NCBI GenBank assembly: GCA_023228995.1
Contig: JALOAD010000022.1
Location: 1-57,101, forward strand
Reading direction: 5' to 3'
Source of the DNA: JALOAD01 sp023228995 [NCBI: Candidatus Muiribacterium halophilum]
Lineage (GTDB): Bacteria > Muiribacteriota > Muiribacteriia > Muiribacteriales
DNA: 57,101 nucleotides
Numbering within the stretch: the first letter of the stretch is position 1; every line of letters starts with the position of its first letter. The notes beneath the pieces are model-generated. The model worked only from the letters and a program-made list of their open reading frames with translations, made no database searches and was not told where the DNA came from. Of the stretch, positions 1 through 8,741 are shown piece after piece. Made by a program: the position numbers and the translations under genes.

Positions 1-328
1 ATACTTCGCAGTCGACAGGACCCGTAACAGATAATTTTGATATGCGAAAAAAAGTCTAAAACCTGCAAACTGAAAATTAAGTATTTATAAAAAAAAACTT
101 GACAAGTCAACACGGCATATGACAAGCCTTTTTAGTTTTTAATAAAATTAAAAACTTTTTATCTTTTAAAAAAGTTACAGAATAAAATAGTTGATATGTC
201 ATAAATATATTTATGTAAATATCATAATATTTTATTCAAGGTTTATGGTGTTTTTACCATAAAATTTAATTTTCTAGCTCTATCCGTGTAAATCCGTGCT
301 ATCCGTGGTAAAAAATTGTTTTTGCTTT

Positions 329-407
329 ATACCGTTTTTATACGTTCTTATACGCTCCATATACCGTTCTTATACGCTCCATATACCGCTCTTATACTGC
401 TCTTATA
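329..407. repeat. imperfect tandem repeats, 'ataccg-n-cttatacgctccat' type
   Basis: About three imperfect units of 22-32 bases, at 329-360, 361-382 and 383-407, each built from 'atacc' and 'cttatac' words. A related stretch occurs at 39426-39456, so this is a dispersed intergenic repeat rather than a local accident. No function is evident. Confidence 0.6.
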
Positions 408-411
408 ATAC

Positions 412-443
412 AGATTCCGGCCCAGAATCTTCATTGGGATGAC
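412..443. repeat. degenerate copy of dispersed GGATGAC hairpin repeat
   Basis: Resembles the reverse complement of the exact repeats at 27131-27180 and 27492-27541 (core gatcccgg...ccgggatgac), but is diverged so that only a short ccca/tggg stem remains. It lies 14 bases past the flagellin stop and could act as a weak transcript end. Confidence 0.5.
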
Positions 444-456
444 ACATAATGACTTT

Positions 457-2502
457 TTATTTCATTACTGCATATATATTTTCTATTATTGATTTTACAA
501 ATTTAGTCACACTTATTCCTGAATCATTAAGCATTTGATTTTTTACCATATGAGTCATCTCTAAAGCCATATCTATATCTCTTATCTGAGATTCAGATGC
601 CATTGTGTTTTCCATTTCTACTTGCAGAAAATCAATTGATTTTTCAAGCATATTCTGAAAACCACCTATTTTTGTCCTTAAACTTGATACTTCTTTTATT
701 TTATCTTCTAAAAATGTTATTGATTTTTCAGCATTTTTTTGTGTTTCTACACTTAATAGATGTATTTTTTCACTAACTTTTGAATCTCCATCTATTAATG
801 TCATGCTTAATCCTAAGCTTTCTGAACTCATATTTCCAAACTGTATATCAGCTAGCTGCTCACTGTTTGCTCCTATTTGAAAATTCTGAGTTGCATCTCT
901 TACTGCTACTTTGAATGTTGCTGTTTCTGGAGATAATTCATTTATTATATTATCTGAAAACTGTGTATAATCTGGAGAATTTATATTAAGTAAAAATCCA
1001 CCTGTATCAACTGCTACCTGATCAATCTCTGTATCAGTATCTCCAAAACCTGGATTTCTTACTGCTGCAAATGTTATATCATTTTCTAACAATTTTGCGG
1101 TTATTTCAGCAGTTGTTATAGGTGTGTAATCATCATCTTCATCTGTTAATGCAATTACATATTTTTCTTTACTTAACCATGTAAAATTATCTATAGACCA
1201 ATCCATTGCATGATGCAAATCTTCTCTACCACCTATTCCAGGAGTTCCTACAAGATCTCTTATTGTCTGTATATAATTTTTAGCTTCATCTACATCTTTT
1301 ATAAAATCATATCTTGGATGAATGTGTATATCATCAGCATAAGCCATAAATGCAAATCTTGGATCAACATTATGATCTTTTAATCTTGTAACAACATCAT
1401 CAAGTGCTGTTTTTAATGTATCTATTTCTGCTCCCATACTTCCTGTTATATCGATTATAAAAGCAATATCGACTTCTTTAGGTTCATATTTTCTTGCTAG
1501 TAAATTATTAACCTGTAATGAAATATTACTTAAATCAAACTCAGTTCCATCTAGTCTTTTAAATTCTTCTTTATCAAAAAGACGGTCATTGCTTTCAAAT
1601 CTTCCTAAACTTACGACTTTATTTGAATCTGTGATATTTAAAATTGATATAACTGTATTTGATGGAATTAATGAATATGGGCTATCTATATCATTGTTTA
1701 GTCCTAAAGCTGATAATGCTGTGGAATTTTCTCCAAACTTAATAAGATTATTTGTTCCTGCGAGTTTTGACTCAAGTACGAGTCGAGAGTTATATATACT
1801 TGCTTCTACAGTAGTTTCTTCTGCATTTATTTTTCTCATTACATCAGCAACATTATCTTCTTCATCAATAAATATAACTCTGTTACTGATTTCTAATGTA
1901 TTTTGACCTTCAACACCAAAATCTTTCATTTTCATATCAGGTTCAAGTCTTTTATTTGAAGAAATCTTATGTCTTGTACCAGAATTAACAACTGTTATAC
2001 TTAATGCAAAATCTTTTACATTACCTTTAACTTTTACATCTCCTATAAAACGATCTGTTGTATATGTTTTTGCAACACAATCTCCATTTATAAGCTTTTT
2101 GGTATTATACTCTGTTCCGTTACTTATATCATCTATATTATCTATAAGTTTATCAAGTTCTATTTGTATATCTTTTCTATCTTCAGTTGTATAGGAATCA
2201 TTTGCTGCAGCAACTGAAAGTTTTCTCATTCTCTGCAATACTGCATGTATTGTATCTAATGCACCATCTGCAACTTGAAGCATATTAATTGCATGTTCTG
2301 TATTTGAAACAGCTTGATCTAAGCCATTTACTTGAGCTCTCATTTTTTCTGATACAGCAAGACCAGCAGCATCGTCGCCAGCTTTGTTTATTCTTAGACC
2401 TGAAGAGATTTTTGCTTGAGATGAAGAAATATTATTAAAACTCTTTCTTGTATGCCTTAGATTATTAAAACTAACGCTTCCACCTGCTATCTTAAAAGAC
2501 AT
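457..2502 (-). CDS. flagellin with internal von Willebrand factor A domain
   Basis: Filament protein of the flagellum, exported through the flagellar secretion apparatus. The 681-residue product has the conserved N-terminal D0/D1 helices (about residues 1-140, with the SSGLRINKAGDDAAGLAVS signature) and the conserved C-terminal helices (about 585-681). Between them lie a flagellin IN-like stretch (about 215-250) and a VWA fold (about 343-525). The VWA part begins with the MIDAS motif DITGS (Asp351) after a hydrophobic strand and contains a second acidic cluster, TDEDDD. Typical flagellins are 270-500 residues, so the middle is an inserted, surface-exposed domain. I chose the ATG at 2502 because GGAGG sits at 2508-2512; the reading frame could extend to 2532 but without a ribosome site. 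A sigma-28-like promoter lies upstream. Flagellin identity is near certain; the VWA role (metal-dependent adhesion) is inferred. Confidence 0.93.
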   Translation of the reverse strand: MSFKIAGGSVSFNNLRHTRKSFNNISSSQAKISSGLRINKAGDDAAGLAVSEKMRAQVNGLDQAVSNTEHAINMLQVADGALDTIHAVLQRMRKLSVAAANDSYTTEDRKDIQIELDKLIDNIDDISNGTEYNTKKLINGDCVAKTYTTDRFIGDVKVKGNVKDFALSITVVNSGTRHKISSNKRLEPDMKMKDFGVEGQNTLEISNRVIFIDEEDNVADVMRKINAEETTVEASIYNSRLVLESKLAGTNNLIKFGENSTALSALGLNNDIDSPYSLIPSNTVISILNITDSNKVVSLGRFESNDRLFDKEEFKRLDGTEFDLSNISLQVNNLLARKYEPKEVDIAFIIDITGSMGAEIDTLKTALDDVVTRLKDHNVDPRFAFMAYADDIHIHPRYDFIKDVDEAKNYIQTIRDLVGTPGIGGREDLHHAMDWSIDNFTWLSKEKYVIALTDEDDDYTPITTAEITAKLLENDITFAAVRNPGFGDTDTEIDQVAVDTGGFLLNINSPDYTQFSDNIINELSPETATFKVAVRDATQNFQIGANSEQLADIQFGNMSSESLGLSMTLIDGDSKVSEKIHLLSVETQKNAEKSITFLEDKIKEVSSLRTKIGGFQNMLEKSIDFLQVEMENTMASESQIRDIDMALEMTHMVKNQMLNDSGISVTKFVKSIIENIYAVMK

Positions 2503-2579
2503 TTTTTCCTCCGTGAAAAAATATTTTAACATACAATAAATAAGTTGAAATTAAAAATTAAAGTTTCATATTAAATAAA

Positions 2580-2607
2580 CAATCGGTTTCTTTTTGATAT
2601 TACTTTA
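2580..2607 (-). promoter_or_regulatory. sigma-28 (FliA)-like promoter for flagellin
   Basis: Reading on the minus strand, TAAAGTAA (2600-2607) is followed after 12 bases by ACCGATTG (2580-2587). The flagellar consensus is TAAAGTTT, 11 bases, GCCGATAA. The match is partial and the spacer one base long, but its place in the 97-base gap before flagellin fits. The -35 overlaps the stop codon of the radical SAM gene, so flagellin could be transcribed separately. Confidence 0.4.
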
Positions 2608-5600
2608 AAAATTTAAATAATTTTTTTCGAAATCTTTCTAATAATGAGCCTGTATGTATCTCTAAAAACTCTAGCGTAGAGACAAATTCTTTATCATTCC
2701 AAAATAATTCTATATTAATAATATCATTTATATATTTTTGTGCTTTATTGTATTTTTTAATTTGCATATAAAAAGAAAATATCTTGTATTTCAAATAATC
2801 ATCTGAATTTCTAAAATCTAAATAAATCAATAATTTTATAAATCTATAATCAAAATATCTAAATCCTAAACTTAAAATTTCTGAGTATACAATAGATTCG
2901 GTAAATTCTTTTCCAAATTTTTTCATTTGTTTTAATAAACTAAAAAATTTTTTTTCAATAATATATTTTTTTATTAATTCTTTATATAAATAAATTTGTT
3001 TTTCATAAAACTTTGTTTTTTCTAATTTAATAATAAGATTTTCTACATTAACAAAATCTTTTTGATTTAAAAATAATTTTTCAATTATAAAGTCAATAAA
3101 TTCGTTTTTATAATTGTTTTTTTTATTTAAAATATGTTTTACAGTTTTTTTAACTGTTAAAATATCTGTTTTAAAATTGCTTTTATTATTTAAATATTTA
3201 AATAAAATATTTTTTGTAACATTTTCAAATTTTGATTTTAATTCTAATGAAAAATAATCAGAATTTACAAATATATAAGTGAATTCCTCTATATTATCTT
3301 TTTTTGACAATTCGATTATCTTGGATATAAATGTATTTTTTATTGTTTCATTTTCAAACCATTTTATATTAACAGGTATTTCACTTAATAAAGTTTGAAT
3401 ATTATTTGCATTAAGAATAAAAAAAACATATAGATTTTTATAAAAATCTTTATATAATTCTTTTTCATCTTTTATAATGTCATTTTTAAAAAAAACAAAA
3501 ACCTCGGAAACCCCATGTTTTTTAATTATTTCCATAGAAAATGAATAAAGCATTTCATAACAACCTTGCGTTTTACAAATTAAAATTAATAATTCTTTTT
3601 TATTTAATAAATCTTTGCCATCTTTAATATTTGCAATTAATGCTTTTATTGAATTTTCATAAAAAATATTTAAAATATCATTTTCTTTTATATATTCTTC
3701 AATATTTTTAAAGAAAAACTCTATAATTTCCTCAGTATTTTCTTTATATAAAAGTTTAACCATTAAAAATAATATTTTTTTTAATACTCTATTTGTTTTT
3801 AAAAATAATTTTGCATTTTCAAAAACTATTAAAAATTCTTCCCAACTTTGTGTTTCTTCACAATATTCAGAAATTATTCTCTCAGCTGTTTCTTCAGAAA
3901 TTGCTGATTTATCATAAAATTGATTAAAATCTATTTTTTCAATTATTTTTTTTAATTTTTTCCATTTACCATTTTTTATAAAAAATATTATCTTATACTC
4001 TAATTCTTTAATACATTCTGTCAAAAGAATAATACTTTGAAATTTTTCAAAAAAACTATTAAAATCATCAATATCATTAATTGAATGAATTTTTTTGCGC
4101 ATAAATACTATAAAATTATCAATATTTTCTTTTTTACTAAATATTTTAAAAATATCCGATTGATTTTCTGCAATTATATAATATGCTTTTTTGATAAGAA
4201 TTTTATTATTAAGTTTTTCATCAATATAATATATTAAAAGTTTTTCTATTTGATTTTCACTTAAATATTCTCTTATATTTTCAATTTGATATATTAAAGT
4301 TTTTTCAAAATTTTTATCACTCCAAATTGAATAATCTTTTATTAAAAACAAATTATCTGTTTTCAAAAAAAGATTCATTATTAATTCTGAATCAAATTCA
4401 AATTTTCTTATATTTTCAAAAAATTCTTTAAAAAAATTAAAGTTAAAATTAATTTCTATAATTTCTTTTATTGATTTTTCATCTTTATCTTTTAAATATT
4501 TTTTTAATTTAAAAATACTATTGTAATATGCTTTTTGTTTAATAATTGGAGAAGAAAAATTATTAGTATTAAAAATTCTAAATCTGTCTCTTAAACTATC
4601 GTAACTTAACTTTTTTTTACATTCAATACAGCTATCTGGTATAAGAGAATAATCATGTTTTTCAAGTTTTTTTGAATAATTTTGAAAATTTTTAATTTTA
4701 ATTTGTTTTTTACAACCTGCAAATATACCTTCTTTATCTATTTGCAATCTACCTTTCCAAAAAATACAAAAATCTTCTTCATTATTTTTTTGTTTAGCAT
4801 AATCTTTATTTGAATACATTATTCTTGAAGATTTAGGAGAAGTTTTTGAAGAAAAACTTATACATTCATTATCTATAAGAAATTCTTCAATTATATTTGA
4901 ATCTCCATCAACACTATAAAAATCAAAAGGAATTCCATTTTTTAATCTATGCAAATACATTATTATATGCTGATTATCTTTTGAATATTTTTTTGCATCT
5001 TCTATTGATAAAACTTTGTAATTAAAGCAATCTTCACAAATTCTTATATTTTCAAATTCTCCTAAAAAATGTGAATTTTTATAAAATACTTCTTTTTCTG
5101 TTTCTTTTTGAGATATTTTTCTATATTTATAATCAAAATAAAGATCTCTACAACATAAAGTTACCCATTCATCATTCATAACTGGCTGATTAAATAAAAA
5201 ATCACAAGCTTTTCTTCTAAAAAAATCAAGTCCACTCTCAACATCTTCGTTTATTCTAAAACATTTAACTTTACTAATTTCATCAACTACTTCATAAAAA
5301 ACCTCATTATCGGAAATATTGCCAAGATAAACTCTTTTTAATGCAATAATAAAACTATATTTAGTAATACATGTATCCTCACAAATTTCATAAGGAATAT
5401 TATTTTTTAAAAAAAAGTTTTCCCAATAATTTATAAATTCTATAAGTTCATCTCTGTTTTCTTTTAAAATCAATGATTGTGGAACAGCTTCAAGTAATTC
5501 AGAATTATTTTTATTCCATTCAAAAGCTTTTTTTATATAATACTCTGTATTTGCATAAGCTTGTTTTATAAGATTTTTCCCTGTAAGTTTTTTGTATGTA

Positions 5601-5977
5601 TTTTCTCTTACAGCATTAAGTGAAAAATTAACTCTAAATTTAACTGGATATTTTTTTAGAATTTCCATAAATTCATCTGTATATTCAGGTTTGAAAAGAG
5701 TTCCATTTGTAAATAAAAAAACTGATCTTATATTTAAATTCAAATATGCTTCTTCTATAATATAGCGAAATATCTCCATAAAATCAGGATTAACAAACAT
5801 TTCTCCTTTATTAATAAGAGATACATCTAAAAACTCTGAATTCCTATCGAATAATTTTTTTACATCAGATAATTTCATGTGATTATAAAGCTTATGATGG
5901 TTTTCCTGACCTCGATAACAAAAAATACAATCAAGATTGCAATGAGTTGTTATGTCTAAAAGAATTGTATTTTGCAT
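2600..5977 (-). CDS. large radical SAM protein with two SPASM-like cysteine sets
   Basis: A 1125-residue protein. The N-terminus carries the radical SAM motif CNLDCIFC (Cys13, Cys17, Cys20), which binds the [4Fe-4S] cluster that cleaves S-adenosylmethionine. Two further cysteine sets resemble SPASM domains: Cys258, Cys275/276, Cys314, Cys317, then Cys404, Cys422, Cys450, Cys453. SPASM proteins usually modify peptides or proteins. The last 650 residues are Lys/Ile/Phe/Asn-rich, apparently all-helical and cysteine-poor, like a solenoid or tether. Known SPASM maturases are usually 350-500 residues, so this tail is exceptional. It lies directly upstream of flagellin on the same strand, which suggests but does not prove that flagellin or another surface protein is its substrate. 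No strong ribosome site precedes the ATG at 5977. The radical SAM call is firm; the substrate is unknown. Confidence 0.85.
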   Translation of the reverse strand: MQNTILLDITTHCNLDCIFCYRGQENHHKLYNHMKLSDVKKLFDRNSEFLDVSLINKGEMFVNPDFMEIFRYIIEEAYLNLNIRSVFLFTNGTLFKPEYTDEFMEILKKYPVKFRVNFSLNAVRENTYKKLTGKNLIKQAYANTEYYIKKAFEWNKNNSELLEAVPQSLILKENRDELIEFINYWENFFLKNNIPYEICEDTCITKYSFIIALKRVYLGNISDNEVFYEVVDEISKVKCFRINEDVESGLDFFRRKACDFLFNQPVMNDEWVTLCCRDLYFDYKYRKISQKETEKEVFYKNSHFLGEFENIRICEDCFNYKVLSIEDAKKYSKDNQHIIMYLHRLKNGIPFDFYSVDGDSNIIEEFLIDNECISFSSKTSPKSSRIMYSNKDYAKQKNNEEDFCIFWKGRLQIDKEGIFAGCKKQIKIKNFQNYSKKLEKHDYSLIPDSCIECKKKLSYDSLRDRFRIFNTNNFSSPIIKQKAYYNSIFKLKKYLKDKDEKSIKEIIEINFNFNFFKEFFENIRKFEFDSELIMNLFLKTDNLFLIKDYSIWSDKNFEKTLIYQIENIREYLSENQIEKLLIYYIDEKLNNKILIKKAYYIIAENQSDIFKIFSKKENIDNFIVFMRKKIHSINDIDDFNSFFEKFQSIILLTECIKELEYKIIFFIKNGKWKKLKKIIEKIDFNQFYDKSAISEETAERIISEYCEETQSWEEFLIVFENAKLFLKTNRVLKKILFLMVKLLYKENTEEIIEFFFKNIEEYIKENDILNIFYENSIKALIANIKDGKDLLNKKELLILICKTQGCYEMLYSFSMEIIKKHGVSEVFVFFKNDIIKDEKELYKDFYKNLYVFFILNANNIQTLLSEIPVNIKWFENETIKNTFISKIIELSKKDNIEEFTYIFVNSDYFSLELKSKFENVTKNILFKYLNNKSNFKTDILTVKKTVKHILNKKNNYKNEFIDFIIEKLFLNQKDFVNVENLIIKLEKTKFYEKQIYLYKELIKKYIIEKKFFSLLKQMKKFGKEFTESIVYSEILSLGFRYFDYRFIKLLIYLDFRNSDDYLKYKIFSFYMQIKKYNKAQKYINDIINIELFWNDKEFVSTLEFLEIHTGSLLERFRKKLFKFLK

Positions 5978-6064
5978 TAAGAAATTTTACTATACAAGCG
6001 TTATATGGTCAACATTATTATAAAAACACAAAAAAATCTCAACCCTCTAACTCTTTAACCTTTT

Positions 6065-6544
6065 TTAAACACACTCTGAGCATATTCCAGATATTACCAA
6101 AGATACTGATGACAATTTATGACTATTTTTTTGAGATAATTTATTAGAATCACTTAAAAATCTATTGATTGTATCAGAAGATAAATCATTTGATACATCT
6201 TTTAAATTTTTACATTTAATACATTGTAAATAAATTTTAAATGGATTTTCAATAATTGTAAAACGGCTTATTTTATCCTGCCCATCAATTTTTGAAATAA
6301 AACCAAGACTATAAAGAATTTCAAGATTTCTATAAACTGTAGCAATACCAATTCCAATATCTGGATATTCTCTGCTACAAATATAATGAACTTCTTCAGC
6401 ACTTAATGGATTACAAGCAGTTTTTATAATACTAATTATATATTGTCGTGGATTTGTGAATTTAAGACCTGCCTGAGCAAATTTATCTTTCCAATTACAA
6501 TTATCTTCATTTTTACCACAACATCTACATCTTCTTCTTCTCAT
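6065..6544 (-). CDS. Fur-family transcriptional regulator, atypical metal site
   Basis: A 159-residue DNA-binding regulator. The winged-helix part is clear, with the recognition-helix signature ATVYRNLEILYSLGFI. Two CxxC pairs, LQCIKCKN and GICSECV near the C-terminus, match the structural zinc site of Fur/PerR proteins. The His-rich segment normally just before the first CxxC is absent (PFKIYLQC), so the usual regulatory metal site looks incomplete. The N-terminus starts with an Arg/Cys-rich stretch (MRRRRCRCCGKNEDNC) not typical of the family. It is the last gene downstream of the ORP-like cluster, whose promoter has a perfect Fur box at 10418-10432, so it may autoregulate that cluster. Which Fur subgroup it belongs to cannot be told from sequence alone. 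Confidence 0.85.
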   Translation of the reverse strand: MRRRRCRCCGKNEDNCNWKDKFAQAGLKFTNPRQYIISIIKTACNPLSAEEVHYICSREYPDIGIGIATVYRNLEILYSLGFISKIDGQDKISRFTIIENPFKIYLQCIKCKNLKDVSNDLSSDTINRFLSDSNKLSQKNSHKLSSVSLVISGICSECV

Positions 6545-6599
6545 TTTTTATTATTCCCTACAATATTTAAAAAACAATCTAGTAAATAAACAAACCTGC

Positions 6600-6630
6600 G
6601 AAATAGCGAGTAAAAATGTCTCGCTATTTC
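6600..6630. repeat. perfect 11-bp inverted repeat in dispersed repeat family
   Basis: gaaatagcgag (6600-6610) pairs with ctcgctatttc (6620-6630) around a 9-base loop, between the Mrp-ORP and Fur genes. The preceding words 'acctgcgaa' recur at 9629-9637 and, less exactly, at 39300-39312. No U-tract follows on the minus strand, so this is a repeat hairpin more than a classical terminator. Confidence 0.6.
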
Positions 6631-6655
6631 ACAAAGTTTCTAAACTGCTTTTAAA

Positions 6656-7864
6656 CTAATGATCGCAATAATTTACACCTTTTTCTAATGTGTTATTATA
6701 GTATTTTGCAATAATTTCTTCAGGAGTACCTTCTCCAACGCCAGTTATTACTTCAATTCCATTATCATTAAAAAGTGTTTGCGCTCTTGAGCCCATTCCA
6801 CCAGCGATTATAAGATTAACATTTTGCTCACCTAACCATTTTGGAAGAACACCAGGTTCATGAACTGGAGGATCTAAAAGTTCACTTGACTGAATATTGC
6901 CATTTTCTTCAGTTATAGCAATAAAAAACTTTTCACAATGTCCAAAATGAAGACATACATTTCCCTGAGCAACAGGAATTGCTATTTTTTTTGTGTTTTT
7001 TGTAGTTTTTTCTGTCATATTGTTTTTTTCTCCAGAATTATTATTAGTTTCAGTTTTTTTATTAGTATTATTCAAAATAGTATCAATCATTTTTTCAAAT
7101 CTAATTTTAACTACATTATCGTCTTTTGCAAAATATATAAATGGTTTTCCTTCATCTGAAAGTTTGACAATTTCAGGATCAAGTGGAAGTTCAGCAAGCA
7201 TTTCAAGGCCTAATGATTTAGCACCATTATCCATAAATATTGCATGATATGTTTTACAATCAGGACAATAAAAACCAGACATATTTTCAACTACACCAAG
7301 TATTTCAGTATTAAGATCTTTACAGAATTTAATTGATTTTTTAACATCAAGCAAAGAAACCTGTTGAGGTGTAGTAACAATAATAACTTTTGCAAGCCCA
7401 GGTAACATTTGAAGAAGTGATAAAGATTCATCACCAGTTCCAGGAGGACAATCAACAACTAAATAATCTAATTCTCCCCATTCAGTATCTTTTAAAAACT
7501 GTTTTATAACACTCATTTTCATTGGTCCACGCCATATAAAAGGCTGTTCTTCATCTTTATTTAAAAGACCTGTTGAAAGTGTTATAAGATTTTCAGAAAC
7601 TTTTACAGGAACTATTCTGTTTTCAATAAAAAACGGTTCTTTTCCACTTATACCTGCCATTTTAGGCACTGAAGGACCATGAAGATCTATATCTAAAAGA
7701 CCTGTCTTCATACCGTTCAAAGCAAAACCAGTTGCAAGATTAACAGCAACAGTACTTTTACCAACACCGCCTTTTCCAGACATTATAACTATTATGTTTT
7801 TTACATCTTTTAGATTTTCGAATACTTCTTTATTATCCAAAAATCCATCCATATTGTTAGCCAT
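6656..7864 (-). CDS. Mrp/NBP35-type ATPase fused to NifX/ORP domain (MrpORP-like)
   Basis: A 402-residue fusion. Residues about 1-264 are an Mrp/NBP35 iron-sulfur carrier ATPase with Walker A GKGGVGKS (30-37), the PPGTGDE motif and the cluster-ligand pair CPDC (Cys200, Cys203). A hydrophilic Asn/Lys/Thr linker (265-293) leads to a dinitrogenase-FeMo-cofactor/NifX-like domain (294-402). The same architecture is known as MrpORP in Desulfovibrio, a partner of the orange protein complex. It follows the two MinD-like ATPase genes, with its ATG preceded by GGAGG and placed right after the stop of the gene before. An internal ATG at 7018 with GGAG 11 bases upstream could yield the free ORP domain. 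Probably cytosolic metal-cluster delivery; the target is unknown. Confidence 0.9.
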   Translation of the reverse strand: MANNMDGFLDNKEVFENLKDVKNIIVIMSGKGGVGKSTVAVNLATGFALNGMKTGLLDIDLHGPSVPKMAGISGKEPFFIENRIVPVKVSENLITLSTGLLNKDEEQPFIWRGPMKMSVIKQFLKDTEWGELDYLVVDCPPGTGDESLSLLQMLPGLAKVIIVTTPQQVSLLDVKKSIKFCKDLNTEILGVVENMSGFYCPDCKTYHAIFMDNGAKSLGLEMLAELPLDPEIVKLSDEGKPFIYFAKDDNVVKIRFEKMIDTILNNTNKKTETNNNSGEKNNMTEKTTKNTKKIAIPVAQGNVCLHFGHCEKFFIAITEENGNIQSSELLDPPVHEPGVLPKWLGEQNVNLIIAGGMGSRAQTLFNDNGIEVITGVGEGTPEEIIAKYYNNTLEKGVNYCDH

Positions 7865-7865
7865 T

Positions 7866-8741
7866 TTATTCCTCCAGAGATTTTAATATGCTTTTACACA
7901 TATTATCAAATTCTTTCTTAATAAGCAGGTTTTCTGTCATTTCATAAACAGATACACCCTGAATCATAGAATAAACAAAATCTTTCGAAAATGGAAGTTT
8001 TGATATTACTTCTATATTTTGTTTTTTAGCAAAATCGCATATTTTCTTTGTCATATCATCATTTATATCAAATTTATTTATACAAATTCCCATTTTCATT
8101 TCAAATCTTCTGCATAAAGATACAACTCTTTCAAGATCATGCAAACCTGAAAATGTAGGTTCAGTAACTAAAACAACATAATCACTTCCTGATATTGAAG
8201 CAATTACAGCACAACCAGTTCCAGGACTACCATCATTAAGAACTATTTTGCCTCTTCCATCCTGAACAGATCTTTTAGCTTTATTTTTCAAAGTAACAAC
8301 TAATTTACCTGAATTTTCTTCTCCAGGATAAAGTTCAGCATGATAAAAATCTCTGTCTTTAGTAGTATCAACAAAATAATTGCCATTTACAACATCTTCA
8401 AATAAAATTGCATCTGAAGGACAAAAATGATAGCAAGCTCCACATCCTTCACATGAAAATGGCTTAACATTATAAACATCATCTATTACACTTATGGAAT
8501 TAAATTCGCAAACTTCCACACATTTACCACAAGAAGTACATTTAGAATTATCAATTTGAGCTTTTTTCCCACCAATAAACTCAACCTTCTCTTTGTTTTC
8601 ACTTTTAAGTATAAGAGCAAGATTTGCAGCATCAACATCACAATCTGTAATTACAAGATCATTTATTAAATCAGCCAAAGTAGCAGTTATACTTGTTTTA
8701 CCTGTTCCACCTTTTCCGCTTATTACAGTAATTTCCTTCAT
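7866..8741 (-). CDS. MinD-superfamily ATPase with two [4Fe-4S] ferredoxin motifs
   Basis: A 291-residue cytosolic ATPase. The deviant Walker [11 protein letters not shown] lies at the N-terminus, followed by an inserted 2x[4Fe-4S] ferredoxin domain ([11 protein letters not shown] and [12 protein letters not shown]), then the rest of the ParA/MinD fold with DGSPGTGC. The architecture matches the paired ATPases of the Desulfovibrio orange protein gene cluster. The ATG overlaps the stop of the preceding paralogue in an ATGA arrangement and has GGAGG upstream, so the two proteins are probably made together and may form a heterodimer. Coupling of ATP hydrolysis to electron or cluster transfer is inferred from the family. 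Confidence 0.9.
   Translation of the reverse strand: MKEITVISGKGGTGKTSITATLADLINDLVITDCDVDAANLALILKSENKEKVEFIGGKKAQIDNSKCTSCGKCVEVCEFNSISVIDDVYNVKPFSCEGCGACYHFCPSDAILFEDVVNGNYFVDTTKDRDFYHAELYPGEENSGKLVVTLKNKAKRSVQDGRGKIVLNDGSPGTGCAVIASISGSDYVVLVTEPTFSGLHDLERVVSLCRRFEMKMGICINKFDINDDMTKKICDFAKKQNIEVISKLPFSKDFVYSMIQGVSVYEMTENLLIKKEFDNMCKSILKSLEE

Larger units (their letters stand above)
1..456. other. intergenic region with degenerate repeats
   Basis: I find no convincing gene in this left-edge stretch. It holds a short motif of three tandem 'atccgtg' words (about 282-308), a block of imperfect 22-32 bp repeats (329-407) and a degenerate copy of a dispersed hairpin (412-443) just downstream of the flagellin stop. 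The first 120 bases have no recognisable content. Confidence 0.6.

Noticed and set aside
1589-1906. Plus-strand open frame of 105 codons within the flagellin gene
   Set aside because: Antisense shadow of a strongly conserved gene; no ribosome site and no recognisable sequence.
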